DNA of 51,689 nucleotides from a virus. A program made the position numbers and the translations under genes. The notes under the pieces are model-generated. The model was not told the origin of the DNA. It ran no database searches and was given only the letters and a program-made list of their open reading frames with translations. Location of the stretch: positions 1 through 51,689 of IMG/VR virus record IMGVR_UViG_3300042465_003036. One strand, 5' to 3'. This document shows, piece after piece, positions 17,953-27,400 of the stretch (the stretch's first letter is position 1; every line of letters begins with the position of its first letter).

Positions 17953-18722
17953 AATATTTTATTGTTTTTTATATAACCGTATAACTCTTCACTTATTAAT
18001 TTATAACCTTGTAAATTTGGATGTTGAGATGCTCTCGTTTCAAATTCTTCATTTTGGTTTTCCCAAATATCCAATCGTTTAATTTTATTTAAATAATCTC
18101 TAAATGTTTGTTTATTAAATTCCCAATATTTTGAATTATCTATTAAATTGGTAATATCATCCTTTTTATTCAAATTGATTAGCATACTTTCAAAACTGTC
18201 ACACATTATATAATTTATATTATAATGTTTAAATAGTTTTTGGATAAAAATTATGTAATTTTGATTTACAATATTGTAATAATTCTGATTAAACATCTCT
18301 CCTATAAAAAATTGTTTATATTCTGTAAAAAAAGAATCGTATAATGAATTACTACTATTATAAGAATTAATAAACTTGTGAGGTTCTTCAATTAAATGTT
18401 TAATAGACCACGTAACCCATTCACCATTTGGTAAAAAGGGAACATAATCTCTTAAAGAAGAACTCCACATTATTGTAACAAAATCATTGCTTTTTATTTT
18501 TTCAGATTGAATATCTAAAACGATTTGATTAAATATTTTATTGTTAGCATTACCACTAACTGCATTATTTATAAACGGCATGTTTAGTTTATCTGCTAAA
18601 AATTTAACCCAACTATTTTCTTTACGATAGGATGGTCTTTCTTCTTTAGATAAGGAATCTTCAACTATTCTATTACATCCTTGCCCTTCCGTCCAACTAT
18701 CACCGTATGCGTGTAACATCAT
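17949..18722 (-). CDS. SGNH/GDSL-like hydrolase
   Basis: A 257-residue protein with block I HAYGDSWTEGQG (Ser9), a block II-like SGNANNKIF loop and block III-like VTIMWSSSLRD. The C-terminal SQHPNLQGYKLISEEL supplies the family His (His234), but the usual Asp two residues before it is Ser (Ser232). It starts at ATGATG overlapping the upstream stop, so either Met could be used. There is no signal peptide. It lies between two epimerases, with 4-nt overlaps on both sides, and is the fourth SGNH-type gene of the island. Confidence 0.65.
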   Translation of the reverse strand: MMLHAYGDSWTEGQGCNRIVEDSLSKEERPSYRKENSWVKFLADKLNMPFINNAVSGNANNKIFNQIVLDIQSEKIKSNDFVTIMWSSSLRDYVPFLPNGEWVTWSIKHLIEEPHKFINSYNSSNSLYDSFFTEYKQFFIGEMFNQNYYNIVNQNYIIFIQKLFKHYNINYIMCDSFESMLINLNKKDDITNLIDNSKYWEFNKQTFRDYLNKIKRLDIWENQNEEFETRASQHPNLQGYKLISEELYGYIKNNKIL

Positions 18723-19654
18723 AATAACTTATTTATATAATAATCATATGTAATTTCCAATGCTTTTTCAAAACCAAGAACTGGAAGTAATCCTATTTGA
18801 ACTTGTTTAGTAATATCCATTTGTCTTCTTAAATCTCCATTTGGTTTACTACTATCCCAATTTATAGATATTGGTTTTTTACTTATTTTGATTAAAGTTT
18901 CAATCATTTGTTTTATGGTAATTTCCTCACCCGCGCCAAAATTAATTATAGTATGAATCTTATCATCATACAATCTTAAAATAGCATCGGCAACATCACC
19001 AGCATATACAAAATCTCTAATAGGAGAACCATCACCCCATGCTTCAATTGAATCTGTTGCTTCATATACTTTTTTTATAGTTGATGCAATTACTGTACCA
19101 CTACCGCTAAAATCATCATATTCACCAAATATATTAGCAGGTCTTATAATAGACCATTTATCATAACCATATTGAACTTTGTATGCTTCTAATAATATTT
19201 CACCCATTCTTTTAGACCAAGATGGAAACCAATCGGATTCACTTGGTAAAGATTTCCACACATCACCTTCAACAAACTTTTCTGCAGGAGAATATACACC
19301 AACGGAGCTGACAAATATTAACCATATATTATTTTTAGAACATTGATTGATTATTTCGGTATTAATTTTAAATGATGGATATAAAAAATCAACTGGTTTT
19401 TCTTTTGCTCTAATTGGAGAACCTTTTATACCAAAGCAATTAAAAACAACATCAGGAGATTCATAAAAAAATAAATTTTTTATGTTTTCCTCTATTGTTA
19501 AATCTAATTCATAAAATGTAAATTTATCAGATATTGGTAAATTATTTGAATGATTAATATCAACACCAATTACATTATAACCTTTATCTAAACATTTTTT
19601 TACTAAATGAATACCAACTAAACCACTACATCCTGTTATTAAAATTTTTTTCAT
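18719..19654 (-). CDS. NAD-dependent epimerase/dehydratase (extended SDR)
   Basis: A 311-residue protein beginning ILITGCSGLVGIH (GxxGxxG). It has VFNCFGIKG, the Ser strand FVSSVGVYSP, RPANIFGEYDDF and WGDGSPIRDFVYAGDVADA. As in the epimerase at 16975-17952, the canonical YxxxK is changed: here PSWSKRMGE keeps the Lys but lacks the Tyr. It probably makes an epimerised or reduced nucleotide sugar. A 10-nt gap separates it from the upstream gene, the largest gap in this operon. It overlaps the downstream SGNH gene by 4 nt. Confidence 0.8.
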   Translation of the reverse strand: MKKILITGCSGLVGIHLVKKCLDKGYNVIGVDINHSNNLPISDKFTFYELDLTIEENIKNLFFYESPDVVFNCFGIKGSPIRAKEKPVDFLYPSFKINTEIINQCSKNNIWLIFVSSVGVYSPAEKFVEGDVWKSLPSESDWFPSWSKRMGEILLEAYKVQYGYDKWSIIRPANIFGEYDDFSGSGTVIASTIKKVYEATDSIEAWGDGSPIRDFVYAGDVADAILRLYDDKIHTIINFGAGEEITIKQMIETLIKISKKPISINWDSSKPNGDLRRQMDITKQVQIGLLPVLGFEKALEITYDYYINKLL

Positions 19655-19664
19655 ATTATATTTT

Positions 19665-20852
19665 TTAAAAAATTACTTTTAAATCTCTTATTGTATCGTT
19701 AATTATATTTTTGTATCCATATGTAAAAAATACTTGTTGGTTTTCTGCTATTTTTTCTATATTATTTTTATACCAATCTGTTATGTGTTCTTCACCCAAT
19801 GAGTGTATTCTTTTTAATTCAATTAATGCTTGATTTAATCTTTCTTCATTATTAGATATTTTATCAAATGAATAATCTATTAAATCATTGTATAATGTAA
19901 ATCCATAATTTTTTAATTGAGTATTTACAAACACATCACCTATTATTAAAAATGGATGACAATTTGCAAAAGGTTTAAAACTTTTTTCTGTTAAATTTAA
20001 ACTTTCAGAATTAAAACTTGATTCTAATACTATACTAAAATTTGTTTTAAAATAATTTGGTTTAGATGATAATGGTTCGTGTTCATCGGTTGGATAATTC
20101 CAATCTAAAGTAGTATGTGGTAAATCATTAAATTTAGAATAATATTTCCACAAATCTTTTAATTCTTCTTTTTTTGAAATTAATAAATTTAAATCAATAT
20201 CATTTTCTTTTATTAAAAGTGAAAATTTTGTATCATTTATTAATCCTGTTTTTAATAACCATAACATAACTTGAACTCTAAATGTTTTTGTAGAATTGCG
20301 ATTATATAATAAAAAAAATGAATCCTTTTTATTCATTATATAGTCATTTACTCCAGAAGTTACACTTGCTATTTGAGTTCCTTCATCAAATACATTTGGT
20401 AATGATAGTTTTTTATAATGAGTTGACCACCACCCCAACAAATATGGTTTTGATATGACTAATATTTCATTTGTAACTTTTTTAAAATAGTTATTAATTG
20501 TAATTAAAACAATTTGATTTGGTTTTAAATTATAATAATTTTTTAATTCTATTAATTTTAAAACAAATTTGTTCATATGGTCTCCTTCTTGAGTAGAAGA
20601 AAAAACTAATTTTACATTTGGTTTACTTGAAACCAATTTAAATACATTGTTAAAATAATCAATGTTGTCTTGTAATATATGGTATCGCATTTCTTGATTA
20701 AATGAAAAATTCCAAATTATAGAATCTGTTTCATTTAATTCAAATATTGGAAATTTAAATCCATAGTTAATATCAAACTCTGCAATTTTACATACACCAT
20801 TTCCGTTTGGCACATTTTTAAAATCAATATTTTCATAATAAAATTTCATCAT
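19665..20852 (-). CDS. putative glycosyltransferase, GT10-like (family of three)
   Basis: A 395-residue protein with the two family blocks found also in 12694-13785 and 20849-22078: YNRNSTKTFRVQVMLWLLK near residue 200 and LTEKSFKPFANCHPFLIIG near residue 290. The LTEKSFKPF block resembles the TEK motif of GT10 fucosyltransferases, where it sits in the donor-binding C-terminal half of a GT-B fold. Very Asn/Lys/Ile-rich. Two ATG codons in tandem overlap the upstream TGA. The activity is not proven; an alternative is a non-catalytic GT-B relative. Confidence 0.45.
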   Translation of the reverse strand: MMKFYYENIDFKNVPNGNGVCKIAEFDINYGFKFPIFELNETDSIIWNFSFNQEMRYHILQDNIDYFNNVFKLVSSKPNVKLVFSSTQEGDHMNKFVLKLIELKNYYNLKPNQIVLITINNYFKKVTNEILVISKPYLLGWWSTHYKKLSLPNVFDEGTQIASVTSGVNDYIMNKKDSFFLLYNRNSTKTFRVQVMLWLLKTGLINDTKFSLLIKENDIDLNLLISKKEELKDLWKYYSKFNDLPHTTLDWNYPTDEHEPLSSKPNYFKTNFSIVLESSFNSESLNLTEKSFKPFANCHPFLIIGDVFVNTQLKNYGFTLYNDLIDYSFDKISNNEERLNQALIELKRIHSLGEEHITDWYKNNIEKIAENQQVFFTYGYKNIINDTIRDLKVIF

Positions 20853-22078
20853 ATTAAATTGTAAAAATATCTTTCTGTAGTTTCATTTAAACCATATTTA
20901 CTAACATATTCATGATTTTTTATAAATCTATCCTTATTATTTATATAATAACTTTTTATTTCTTTTTCTAATTTTGATAATCTTACAATTTCATCAAACA
21001 CCATATATAATCTTTTTTTATCATCAATTTCTAAATCATAATCGTAATTAATAATATCTTCAAAAAAATCTAAATTAGAATGTTCTTTTTTTAATTTTTC
21101 AACATGTCTGTAAGATGCTAAAAAAATTGGAAATTGATAAAAATAAAATGGTTTAAATGATTTTTCAGTTATATGAATATCTTTTATTTCATAGTGAGAT
21201 TCGGTAGCAATATTAATATAGCTATTCTCATAAGATTTACATTCTATATGTCTAAAATGTAAATAATTATTTGGATTATCAAACCAATCTAAATTTGTTT
21301 CATAAAAATTTAATTTTGGTTTAGAGCAAACTTCATAATAACTGTGTAATAATTTTTTATCATTTGCACCATTTATAAAATCCTGATGTTCATATACATT
21401 TAATAAAGGATGATTCATTAAACCATATGTTAAAGACCAATCTATTAATCCAGAATCTAATAATCCATTATTTTTGAGTAATGCTAATAAAGCAATTCGA
21501 TGACTTTTTGGTCTTCTATTTTGGCATAAAAATAAAAAAGGTTTATCTTCTATAAAAGAAAATTTATATTCATTTTTTAATACCGAATCCGAAAATTGAC
21601 CTAATAAAAAATTTGATTTATACAAATTAATTGAAGTAGTATCTTGTATATCATTAATTAATGAATTATTATTTATAAGATAAAATTGTTTTAGATTTAA
21701 TTTTTTTTTATCAATTAAAACTGATAATTTTTTTACATCAACATCAAAGTCCATATAGCTTTCATGTTCACTTAAAAAAATTACTTTTAAATTTTTATGT
21801 CTAACATAATATTCAACTTCATCTGATAATTCCCATTCGTTTTCGTTAAATAAATTATCATAGGAACAATAGTGTGAAATCAAATAATAATAATTTTCAT
21901 CTGGATGTATATCTGATAATTTACAATAATGTTTTTTATAAAGATTATCATCTATTCCAAAAAAATACAAATCCATCATTATACCATTGTATCCTAATTT
22001 TTCATTTACATGCGCAAGATTATTAATAGGAGAATCCCCATCCCACTTATCAAAAACTAAATTTAAAATACTACCCAT
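20849..22078 (-). CDS. putative glycosyltransferase, GT10-like (family of three)
   Basis: A 409-residue protein from the ATG at 22078, which overlaps the upstream E1 alpha-like gene by 16 nt. A longer reading from a TTG at 22102 is possible but would overlap by 40 nt and add only 8 residues. It has the family blocks CQNRRPKSHRIALLALLK near residue 180 and HITEKSFKPFYFYQFPIF near residue 340, and is most similar to the gene immediately downstream. No signal peptide or membrane segment. It is likely a sugar transferase using one of the nucleotide sugars made in the operon; acceptor unknown. Confidence 0.45.
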   Translation of the reverse strand: MGSILNLVFDKWDGDSPINNLAHVNEKLGYNGIMMDLYFFGIDDNLYKKHYCKLSDIHPDENYYYLISHYCSYDNLFNENEWELSDEVEYYVRHKNLKVIFLSEHESYMDFDVDVKKLSVLIDKKKLNLKQFYLINNNSLINDIQDTTSINLYKSNFLLGQFSDSVLKNEYKFSFIEDKPFLFLCQNRRPKSHRIALLALLKNNGLLDSGLIDWSLTYGLMNHPLLNVYEHQDFINGANDKKLLHSYYEVCSKPKLNFYETNLDWFDNPNNYLHFRHIECKSYENSYINIATESHYEIKDIHITEKSFKPFYFYQFPIFLASYRHVEKLKKEHSNLDFFEDIINYDYDLEIDDKKRLYMVFDEIVRLSKLEKEIKSYYINNKDRFIKNHEYVSKYGLNETTERYFYNLI

Positions 22079-22692
22079 TTTCCAGTACCATAGTGTGGCC
22101 AAACTTTTTCATACTCATACCAAATAACATCATTTGGAATTTCACTTTTAACATTCCAAGTTTCAACTGTTGGCGTATAAGTTGAAACACCATTATCTTC
22201 TACTACAAATGTAATTGGTAAATCAAAGTTTTTTGCATATTTATAATTTTCCATAAAAGCACCTGTTTCAAATGCCATATCTCCTACAAAACACCAAACT
22301 TTGTCTGTAGAACCACTTCTTTTATTTGCCATAGCAACACCCATTGCAATTGAAATAGTTCCACCAACTATTGCCGATGAATAAAACTTTTCTTCTTTAT
22401 TTACAATAGTGATACTTCTACCTGCAAGAATTTCATCTTCTAACCACTTTGAATCAACTCCTTTTACTAATGCGTGATAATGAGAACGCCAGGTACTAAA
22501 TACCCAATCGGTTGATTTGATTCTTTTTCCAATTTCAATTATTTGTTCTTCATTTCCACCACTCAAATGTATAGGACCTCGTATGTTACCACCTTCCCAT
22601 GCATCTGCTATTCTTCTTTCAAAATCAATCAATCCATCTTTATCCCACAATGATTCCTTAACAATTGGGAAATTTTCTATGTTTTTTATCAT
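22063..22692 (-). CDS. TPP-dependent enzyme, E1 alpha-like subunit (short form)
   Basis: A 209-residue protein related to 2-oxoacid dehydrogenase E1 alpha. FSTWRSHYHALVKGV matches the segment usually read as RGHxHxLAKG, and VGDMAFETGAFMENYKYA (Gly137-Asp138) through VVEDNG (Asn167) is the GDG...N thiamine-diphosphate/Mg motif, with Met in place of the second Gly. Full-length alpha subunits are about 330 residues, so this is a compact form. The matching beta-like gene is six genes downstream in the same operon. It overlaps the RmlC-like gene by 4 nt. A role in keto-sugar or branched-sugar formation is inference. Confidence 0.7.
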   Translation of the reverse strand: MIKNIENFPIVKESLWDKDGLIDFERRIADAWEGGNIRGPIHLSGGNEEQIIEIGKRIKSTDWVFSTWRSHYHALVKGVDSKWLEDEILAGRSITIVNKEEKFYSSAIVGGTISIAMGVAMANKRSGSTDKVWCFVGDMAFETGAFMENYKYAKNFDLPITFVVEDNGVSTYTPTVETWNVKSEIPNDVIWYEYEKVWPHYGTGKWVVF

Positions 22693-23225
22693 CTGTCTCT
22701 TTTTTGTAATATTGGTTTATCTGTTGGCCATTCCATTTGAAACTCCGGGTCATTCCATTTAACAACACCTTGCTCATTTGCATCTACATATTGACCATCG
22801 TAAAATAAATTATAATGAAACATACAATCAGTAAGTGCATAGTGACCATTTGCAAACCCAGGAGGAACTAATACCTGTTGTCTGTTACGTTCAGATATGA
22901 TGAATGATTCCCAATCCCCATAGGTAGGAGAATCTTCTCTTACGTCCAAAACAATGAGGTATATATCACCAACTGCTGCTTGGACTAATTTCCAAGTTTT
23001 AGTATCATAATGTAATCCTCTTAATACACCTTTGTATGATTTTGAAAATCTACCATGTACCGAAACATATGGTGTAAGTTTTAACATTACAGGATGTTCC
23101 TCTGAATGAAATGTTGTAAATATCTCACCTCTGTATTCTCTATAAATTGATGGTGTGTATATTTCTACTTCGTTTCCGAATTTTTTTGATGGAGTTACTT
23201 CGAACTCTTTCCAATTTGAACTCAT
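22689..23225 (-). CDS. dTDP-4-dehydrorhamnose 3,5-epimerase-like (RmlC family)
   Basis: A 178-residue cupin of the usual RmlC length. It has the signature GVLRGLHYD with the catalytic His, then KLVQAAVGDIYLIVLDVREDSPTYG, VPPGFANGHYAL and KWNDPEFQMEWP near the end, all in canonical order. It would epimerise C3 and/or C5 of a 4-keto-6-deoxy nucleotide sugar made by an SDR. No glucose-1-phosphate thymidylyltransferase or 4,6-dehydratase pair is visible in the window, so the substrate could come from the host or from phage genes outside it. It starts one base after the upstream stop. Confidence 0.85.
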   Translation of the reverse strand: MSSNWKEFEVTPSKKFGNEVEIYTPSIYREYRGEIFTTFHSEEHPVMLKLTPYVSVHGRFSKSYKGVLRGLHYDTKTWKLVQAAVGDIYLIVLDVREDSPTYGDWESFIISERNRQQVLVPPGFANGHYALTDCMFHYNLFYDGQYVDANEQGVVKWNDPEFQMEWPTDKPILQKRDR

Positions 23226-23226
23226 A

Positions 23227-24198
23227 TTATGTATTGTTTGCGTAACCTAATGGAAATCCGTTTCTAAATTCTGCTCCCATTCTTGGTACTATCATTTGAT
23301 ATGCTTCTATAAGTTGTTCAATACCTTCATCTAAACTCCAAGTTGGTTTCCAACCTGTTGCTTCAATTTTAGCATTAGAAACAATGTAATCTCTTTTATC
23401 AGGGTCTTCGTAATAATCATCATAAACAATTGCAAATTTTGGAACTTGTAATTTTATCTTTTCCAATAATTGTTGTTTATTTAAATTTGAATCACTTAAA
23501 CCAACATTAAATACTTCACCTTTGTGTTCATCGTAATTGTGTAACATAAATAAGAAAGCATTTGCTACATCTTCTATATGAATAAAGTTTCTTTTAAAGT
23601 TTTTCTCAAATACTACGATGTATTTATCAGTAATTGCTTTATAAGTAAAATCGTTTACTAACAAATCAGTTCTCATTCTTGCAGATACTCCAAAGACGGT
23701 TGCTAATCTAAAAATGATTGCATCTGTATGTTCTTTTAGAAGTCTTTCTGCTTCAACCTTAGTAGAACCATAAACTGATATTGGATTTAATGGGGATTCT
23801 TCGGTACATTCTGATTGACCTTCTGCAATTCCATATCCACTATTTGTATTTGGATATAAAATCTTTTTACCTTTACCTTTTGTAAATTTTATTATATTTT
23901 GAATTTGAATCAAATTTAATTCCTTTGCCAATTGAGGTTCGGCATCACAAGCAGGAAATCCTACAATTGCTGCTAATGGAATAATCACATCTACTTGATT
24001 GCAAAGTTTTTCCAATAGTTTTTCATTACGAACATCTCCGTAGATAAATTTAAATTCAGAATGGTGTGTGTATTGTAATAAAGAAGTTTGGTTAAATAAT
24101 AGTTTATCTAAAACTATAACGGAATGCCCTTCTTGCAACATTCTACCAACTATAACAGAACCTAAATAACCGGCTCCACCTGTAATTAATATCTTCAT
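23227..24198 (-). CDS. NAD-dependent epimerase/dehydratase (extended SDR), first gene of the reverse operon
   Basis: A 323-residue protein with ILITGGAGYLGSV (GxxGxxG), PLAAIVGFPAC, the Asn/Ser strand PNTNSGYG and an intact catalytic YGSTK (YxxxK). It is therefore the only one of the three epimerases here with the standard Tyr-Lys pair. Later marks are RLATVFG, FIHIEDVANAF and GEVFNVG. It is probably a UDP/GDP/CDP-sugar epimerase or reductase acting before the RmlC-like enzyme. The start is about 35 nt downstream (minus-strand sense) of two TATAAATA octamers in the divergent intergenic region, which probably carries the operon promoter. Confidence 0.8.
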   Translation of the reverse strand: MKILITGGAGYLGSVIVGRMLQEGHSVIVLDKLLFNQTSLLQYTHHSEFKFIYGDVRNEKLLEKLCNQVDVIIPLAAIVGFPACDAEPQLAKELNLIQIQNIIKFTKGKGKKILYPNTNSGYGIAEGQSECTEESPLNPISVYGSTKVEAERLLKEHTDAIIFRLATVFGVSARMRTDLLVNDFTYKAITDKYIVVFEKNFKRNFIHIEDVANAFLFMLHNYDEHKGEVFNVGLSDSNLNKQQLLEKIKLQVPKFAIVYDDYYEDPDKRDYIVSNAKIEATGWKPTWSLDEGIEQLIEAYQMIVPRMGAEFRNGFPLGYANNT

Positions 24199-24262
24199 TT
24201 TTATGTAACTTATATAGTTATATATATCAAATATTTATATATTTATACACAAAGAAAAAAAT
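24199..24262. promoter_or_regulatory. divergent intergenic promoter region with tandem TATTTATA motifs
   Basis: A 64-nt region between the reverse epimerase operon and the forward late genes. On the + strand it has two abutting TATTTATA octamers (24232-24239 and 24240-24247), 15 nt before the ATG at 24263. Read on the - strand the same bases are two TATAAATA octamers, identical to the T4 late-promoter consensus, about 33 nt before the ATG at 24198. The rest is almost pure A/T. It could drive transcription both ways. The promoter role is inferred from position and recurrence of the motif. Confidence 0.55.
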
Positions 24263-24388
24263 ATGAAGAATTTACCTATAATTTCATTTTTCGTAAAATT
24301 ATACGAAGATTACCAAAGAAAGAAAAGATTTAAGAAAAAATTAGAAGAACTTAAAAAAAGAGACCCTTTTGTATATAAATCTTTCTAA
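24263..24388 (+). CDS. small basic phage protein
   Basis: A 41-residue ORF starting ATGAAGAATTTACC and ending TAA at 24386-24388. The N-terminus is hydrophobic (LPIISFFVKLY), followed by a strongly basic helix (QRKKRFKKKLEELKKR) and a C-terminal DPFVYK. Small proteins of this hydrophobic/basic/DPFxYK form occur near the structural genes of T4-like phages as far as I recall. It is placed 15 nt downstream of the tandem promoter motif and has an A-rich leader, which supports expression. Function unknown; possibly membrane-associated. Confidence 0.6.
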   Translation: MKNLPIISFFVKLYEDYQRKKRFKKKLEELKKRDPFVYKSF

Positions 24389-24401
24389 TCTTAAATTTTG
24401 A

Positions 24402-24411
24402 GATATTTATA
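24402..24411 (+). promoter_or_regulatory. late-promoter-like motif GATATTTATA
   Basis: Matches the recurrent TATATTTATA motif at 9 of 10 positions. It ends only 3 nt before the ATG of the 1933-residue gene. If transcription begins about 6 nt after the octamer, as in T4, the transcript would start at or inside the start codon. The gene may be read as a leaderless mRNA or mainly from the upstream tandem site. Confidence 0.45.
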
Positions 24412-24414
24412 CAT

Positions 24415-27400
24415 ATGAAATTAGAAGTAGATAAGCCGGAAGTAACGGATTTAGTTGTAGTATATTCAGGACGTTTCCAACCATTCCATGCTGGACACTA
24501 TGTATCCTATCTAAAACTTGCTAAAAAGTTTGGTAAGGAGAATGTATATATTGCAACATCTAATAGTACATCTGGTCCAAAATCTCCATTTGATTTTAAA
24601 GAAAAGAAGGAAATTGCAACTAAAATGTTTAATGTTCCATCTGATAAATTTATTCAAGTATCAAACCCATATGCTCCAAAAGAAATATTATCATCTTTTG
24701 ATGGTAAAACTACTGCTTATATTGCGGCAGTTGGGGAAAAAGATGAAAGTAGATTAAGTGGTAAATATTTTAAACCATATAAAGGTAAAACGGGATATGG
24801 TTATGATGAGATAGGATATACTTACGCAGTTCCTGCCGAATCAAGTCCAATTAGTGGAACGGATGTTCGTAATTGGTTAGGTAGTGGAGATGATGAATCT
24901 AAAAAGAAAGGATTCTTAAAAGCATATCCAAAGTTTAATGCAGATATTTTTAAAATGATAACAAACAAATTAAATGAAGATGGTTTTCCAGGAGGAATCG
25001 GAACAGGATTAAATCTTCCAGGTGGATATATTAATGGAGCACCAACTGGTTCTGCAAACGAATCAAATAACACAGAACCATCTTCTGCATTAAGACCTGA
25101 ACCAAAGCCAACAAGACATCAAATAGAACACCCATCGGACGAACCAGATTGGTATAAGAATGAAAGTTTATATGACCCAATTGGACATATAATTGATAGA
25201 GTTCTTGCAGAAGAAATGTTTAAAGAGTTTGTAGATTCATACTTTACAGAAGCACCAAATCCTATTATGGATAAGGAGTTTGATTATACTGCTTCAGATG
25301 GAACTAAAAAGAAAATTAAAGTTAAGAGTGCATTAAGATTAGCAAAAGACCATCCTGCACACGTTCAAGCTACTAAAATGGTTGGTAGTGATAAACCTAA
25401 TGCAATGGCAAAAGGACCAACAGATGCACCTGCAAATCAACCAAAAAAACTTGCTGAGCCAGGTAAAGCAGCAACCCAATCGGCAAAACCTTCTGAACCT
25501 GGTCAACCAGTTAAACAAGGACAAACCCAACAAGGTAAAGCAGATAAGGCAAAAGGAGGAACTCCTACACCACAAGGAGCAGAACAAACACCACCTGCAC
25601 AAACATTAAGTGGTGATGAATTAAAATCATCAGCTGAAAAAACACCACAAGATAAAAAAGCTGAAAAATATGCTTCATTCAAAGAATTTTTTAATGATGC
25701 AAGTGATTCTATTAAAAAAGAAGCATCGGCACTTTGGAAAGATTTTAATACAGAAGAACACCACGATGCACATGAAATGGCAAACCCTGAATCTGAAACT
25801 AGAAAAGGATTTGTAGACCGTGCTGCGGATTTTATGGCAGAGTTTCCAGATAATATGGTAAAAGGTGCATATGATGTTGCAAAGCACAAATATCATCAAC
25901 TTAAAAATACTGGAAAAGGTATAAAATCATTAGCAACTTCTTTATCACATGGTAAAGGATTGCAATTTGGTTACGAAAAGGGTAAAGATGGAAAGTGGGG
26001 AATTAATAAAGATGCAGCAGAAAAACAGAAAAAAGCAGCAAAAGCAACGGCAATTGATGCAGCTAAAATAGCAGGAGCAGTTATTGCCGGTGGAGCAGTT
26101 AGTGGAGTGATGGGTCATTTAGCGGGAGGAGGAGCACTTGGTGGTTTGGGGCAAGCTGCACTTAGTGGTGCGGGAGAAACACTTTCTCATGGAGTTACTG
26201 GATTTGTAAGCCATATGGGAGTAGATTTTGCAAAACATTGCGGATTTGAAGCATTAGGATTAGGTGCAGGATTTGAGTTTGAGCAAGCTGAAAAAATAGC
26301 AGCAAGAGCTGGTGTTGCAACCGTAGGAGTTGTTCCACATATAGGTAAATTATTCCACAATGCAATGAGTTATGTTATGTCCGAAGATGCTAAGCCGGAA
26401 GATGAAACAAAACAAAACGCAGATTTACTTATGAATTTGGTGGCAACTATTTTGGAAAAAATGAAAGATTTCAAACCAACATCACAACAGATGTTTGAAA
26501 CAATGAAATCATATTCAGAAGCTAAAAAAGAAAAGGAAGAAAAACAAAAAGGACTTGAAACGGCAAAATTATTAAAACCAATACAAGAACAAATTTCTCC
26601 ATTAAAAAGAGAAAATGTAAGTAATTTTGTAGAATATGCAACCAAAAGATTAAAATTAAAAGAACAACCAAAAGTAACATTAGTAGAAGACCCTGAGTTT
26701 TCAAGACAAAACCATTCATTGGGTGGATACAATGTTGATTCTAAAGAAATATTTGTAGCAACCGAAGGCAGATTAACTGCTGATATTTTAAGAACTATTG
26801 CACATGAAATGGTTCATAGAAAGCAAGATGAAATGGGATTGATTGGTGATTCAGTAAGAGATGGAGCAACTGGTTCAACTGTTGAAAACAAAGCAAATTC
26901 AATAGCAGCCATATTATTAAGAGAATATGGTAAGTTAAATAAAACAATTTACAATGAAGACATCAATATAGATGTTGATAAGGGTGATACTGTTTTAATG
27001 GGTAAATTCAAAAACAAAAAAGTTGTAGCAAAAGATTTTGGTACTGATGACCACGGAATGCCAACAATCAACGGTAAAGTTGCAACTACATTTAGAATAC
27101 CAAGAGGAGAAAAAGCAAAACCAAATCCACAATCTGTATTTGATGAAGTTGGTTCAAACGATTGGCACTTCAAAGCAATTATGAAATTGTGGGATAAAGC
27201 AAATTCATATGGTAAAAAGAAAATTGGAGTAGCAGTTTGTAATGACCCAAATGCAAGTAAAAGAGAAATCGAAGCCCAATTAAGAGATACTGATTACGAA
27301 GAGGTAACTGATATGACCGATAAATTGGGATTAAAAGAATATATCGAAAAAAAAAAGTTAAATAAAATTGGTGAATCGGTTAATACGAAAAATCACAAAC

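Noticed and set aside
22079-22102. Upstream TTG start for the reverse GT10-like gene
   Set aside because: It adds only 8 residues and raises the overlap with the preceding gene to 40 nt; the ATG at 22078 is more typical.
25339-25899. Overlapping ORFs on both strands inside the giant gene
   Set aside because: Low-complexity Cys/Phe/Leu- or Gln-rich translations created by the Lys/Gln/Pro-rich coding sequence; no starts, spacing or motifs that support real genes.
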